NCBI GenBank assembly: GCA_024711125.1
Contig: JANJTM010000066.1
Location: 1 to 34,848, forward strand
DNA: 34,848 bases
From: Rhodothermales bacterium
GTDB taxonomy: Bacteria > Bacteroidota > Rhodothermia > Rhodothermales > UBA10348
Reading direction: 5' to 3'
This document shows, piece by piece, positions 33,009-34,848 of the stretch. Positions within the stretch are counted from its first letter, which is position 1, and every line of letters begins with the position of its first letter. A model generated the notes under the pieces. It ran no database searches, was not told the origin of the DNA, and worked only from the letters and a program-made list of their open reading frames with translations. Both the position numbers and the translations under genes were made by a program.

Positions 33009-33926
33009 ATGGTCGCGCCCGGCGATGACGAGGACCGCGGGGTCCGTGCCGGCGCCAGGCGTCTCCTCCGGGAGCTGCTCGAGGTCTCCGTGCGCAACGA
33101 GCCGCAGCCCGGGTCGGACCGGGATGCCGAAGTGCTGCACGATTTCCGAGTGGCCCATCGGCGCGCCCGCGTACTCTTGAAGGAGTACGGAAAGGCGTTG
33201 GGAAAGCCCTCGCGGCGACTTGCCGATGCGATGCGCCGCCTCGGGCGCCGGACAGGACCCGTGCGCGACTTCGACGTCCTGGCGCAGCGGCTCGGAGCGG
33301 CGGATCCGGCCCGGCCCGGATCGGGTCCCAACCTGCTCCTCGAGGAGATCGCCGGGCGGCGCGATGCTGCCGACACCGCGTTGATCCGGTACCTGGAGTC
33401 CCCGCGGTATGCCGGCCTCGTCGCAACCTGGGAATCGCTGTGTTCCGACCCCATCGAGGCGGCGGACGACGGGAGGACCGACGCGTTCGCGCGCTGGACG
33501 CTGGACCGGATCAGTGTCCGTTTCGGAAGGCTTGCCGCCGCCTCCGGGGCGTTCGACGCGAGGACCGACGACGACGCGATCCACGCGACGCGCATCCAGG
33601 CAAAGAGGCTCCGCTACCTGCTCGAGTTCCTGGTCAGCCATCGGCCGGATTCCCGTGAACGCGTGCGACCGATCGTCGAGCGTCTCAAGCGGCTCCAGGA
33701 TCGCCTGGGGGCCTACCAGGATCTGCGTGCACACGCAGAGCTGCTGCGCGTCGTAGCCGACGACCCCGCCGCGCCGCTCGCCGCCCGCGTGGAGGCCGTG
33801 CGCCGTGCGGCCGCGCTCGATGCGAGGCGGCTTCGGACGCGGCGCGGAGTGGGGCTCGCGCTGGCACGCTTCACGGGGAGCGCCATGCAGCGCAGGATGC
33901 GTGTATTGGCGCGGACGGGAGGATGA
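33009..33926 (+). CDS. CHAD-domain protein
   Basis: A 305-residue CHAD (conserved histidine alpha-helical domain) protein. The two defining helices are visible: EVLHDFRVAHRRARVLLKEY (~41-60) and AIHATRIQAKRLRYLLEFL in the second half, both basic with conserved His and Arg. CHAD proteins bind inorganic polyphosphate and often localise to polyP granules. No CYTH or PPK gene is in the window. The start is ATG at 33009; an in-frame GTG at 33003 overlaps the previous stop as GTGA and is a fair alternative. The stop overlaps the next ATG (ATGA). Confidence 0.9.
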   Translation: MVAPGDDEDRGVRAGARRLLRELLEVSVRNEPQPGSDRDAEVLHDFRVAHRRARVLLKEYGKALGKPSRRLADAMRRLGRRTGPVRDFDVLAQRLGAADPARPGSGPNLLLEEIAGRRDAADTALIRYLESPRYAGLVATWESLCSDPIEAADDGRTDAFARWTLDRISVRFGRLAAASGAFDARTDDDAIHATRIQAKRLRYLLEFLVSHRPDSRERVRPIVERLKRLQDRLGAYQDLRAHAELLRVVADDPAAPLAARVEAVRRAAALDARRLRTRRGVGLALARFTGSAMQRRMRVLARTGG

Positions 33927-34848
33927 TCAGGCGCCGCACATCGTGCACGCTTGGCTCCGCGATACTCCTCGCCGCCTGCTTCGCCCAGACGACCTTCGCC
34001 CAACCCGACTGCCTCGGCGACGACCTCGCCCGCACGATTGCCTGCCTCGAGGCCCGCGTTGCGAACCCGGGAAACGGCTCCCGCATGGAGCGCCGGTGGG
34101 TCGAGCGCGGCCTTGCGCTCCACATCCTGGAGCGGGATTCGACGAACGTGCCGGCCCTCTCGGTCGCCGCGAAGTGGGAGCTCGACGAGCTGTTCTGGCA
34201 GGCCCAGAACACCTCGCGCTTTCGTACCCGGTACTTCGAGCGGCGCCGGAACGCGGCCGTGGAGCGTCTAAGAGCCTACCTGGACACCTGGCAGGCCGCG
34301 GCGCCCGACGACCCCACCCCGCTGCGGCAGGCGGCCCGGCTCGACCTGCTGCTCCAGGACTGGCAGGCGCTGGAAACGACCGGGGCGATCCTCGTGGAGC
34401 GATTCCCCGAGCGGCCCGACGGGCACCTGCTGCTCGGGGTCGCTGCGGCAGCCACCGGCGCGGAAGGTACCGGCGACGCGGCCTTTGCCCGTGCGCTTCA
34501 TCTCATGGAGCCGGCAGAAAGCGCTCTCTGGCTCGATCCGGCGCGCTTTGCACCGGGGTTCGATGTGCGGAAAGCGCCGGATCGAGCCGCGGGCGACGCG
34601 GCGCAGACCGAGCCGGAGCCCCGGACCGCCGAGTCGTTCTGGGCCGTGCGGGACCCCCGCCTGCTGACCCCGGAGAACGAGCGGCGCGCGGCCCACATGG
34701 CCCGCATGACCATGGCCGATCTGCTCTTCAGCGAGGACGGGCGGCAGCGGGGCTGGCTCACGCTCCAGGGCGACCTCGTCGTCCGGTACGGGCTACCGTA
34801 CGACCCGCTGGTCACGATCGCGCCCTACGGAACCCTGTCGGATGTCAC
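33923..34848 (+). CDS. GWxTD-domain secreted protein, cut at window edge
   Basis: Partial: the first 308 codons are present and the frame stays open to the edge. A signal peptide (SAILLAACFAQTTFAQ) may be type I or a lipoprotein signal (LAAC, Cys19). Residues ~35-200 are helical, TPR-like (RLDLLLQDWQALETTGAILV). Residues ~238-308 match the GWxTD domain: SFWAVRDPRLLTPENERR, then GWLT (277-280) where the family has GWxTD and RYGLP (288-292) where it has RYGPP. The Asp is Leu here. The family is common in Bacteroidota and related phyla and is of unknown function. The ATGA overlap with the CHAD gene suggests co-expression. Confidence 0.85.
   Translation, partial: MIRRRTSCTLGSAILLAACFAQTTFAQPDCLGDDLARTIACLEARVANPGNGSRMERRWVERGLALHILERDSTNVPALSVAAKWELDELFWQAQNTSRFRTRYFERRRNAAVERLRAYLDTWQAAAPDDPTPLRQAARLDLLLQDWQALETTGAILVERFPERPDGHLLLGVAAAATGAEGTGDAAFARALHLMEPAESALWLDPARFAPGFDVRKAPDRAAGDAAQTEPEPRTAESFWAVRDPRLLTPENERRAAHMARMTMADLLFSEDGRQRGWLTLQGDLVVRYGLPYDPLVTIAPYGTLSDV

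Overview
The window is high-GC bacterial chromosome, densely packed, with 24 supported protein-coding genes (one cut by the right edge) and no rRNA, tRNA, CRISPR array or insertion sequence that I can see. The best guess for the host is a Rhodothermota/Rhodothermales-like member of the Bacteroidota group. The reasons are a secreted protein ending in a type IX secretion C-terminal sorting domain, a GWxTD-domain protein, the DUF6702 and DUF4212 families, few Shine-Dalgarno sequences and high GC. This is inference from gene content only.

Layout. 1-200: A/C-rich low-complexity edge, possibly a contig end. 201-3965 (-): very large secreted beta-helix/DUF11/BNR protein with a T9SS tail. 4281-8244 (-): a four-gene, stop/start-overlapping or tightly spaced operon for a TroA/MntABC/ZnuABC-type metal ABC importer: lipoprotein, ATPase and two permeases, each permease carrying a soluble winged-helix tail. 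8365-9519 (-): TolB-like propeller lipoprotein, followed by a strong hairpin. 9606-10415 (+): CnoX/YbbN-like thioredoxin. 10423-14009 (-): heterodimeric ABC exporter pair with one degenerate ATP site. 14092-14559 (-): NUDIX hydrolase. 14618-20300 (+): a signalling run of GAF-PP2C phosphatase, STAS antagonist and transmembrane Ser/Thr kinase with TPRs, then a double ABM-domain protein. 20308-24295 (-): HupE/UreJ-like permease, M1 metallopeptidase, DUF6702 protein and an SDR-like protein. 24458-24931 (+): unknown membrane protein. 24939-27121 (-): two-subunit sodium:solute symporter. 27360-27788 (+): unknown membrane protein. 27805-31581 (-): three-module PD40 propeller/amidohydrolase/DUF1080 protein. 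31660-32244 (+): cyclophilin lipoprotein. 32245-32718: non-coding stretch with tandem 52-bp hairpin repeats. 32719-34848 (+): small membrane protein, CHAD protein and GWxTD protein, overlapping as an operon.

How the genes work together. The metal importer is self-contained and may carry its own sensing or interaction domains. The phosphatase and STAS genes look like two of the three parts of a partner switch, with the anti-sigma kinase absent from the window. The peptidase, DUF6702 and HupE genes are coupled by a 4-bp overlap and a short gap and may form an envelope metal/peptidase module. The most unexplained DNA is the hairpin repeat cluster at 32422-32561. A second item is a 17-bp motif found upstream of two minus-strand operons, with a related copy just before the cyclophilin gene.
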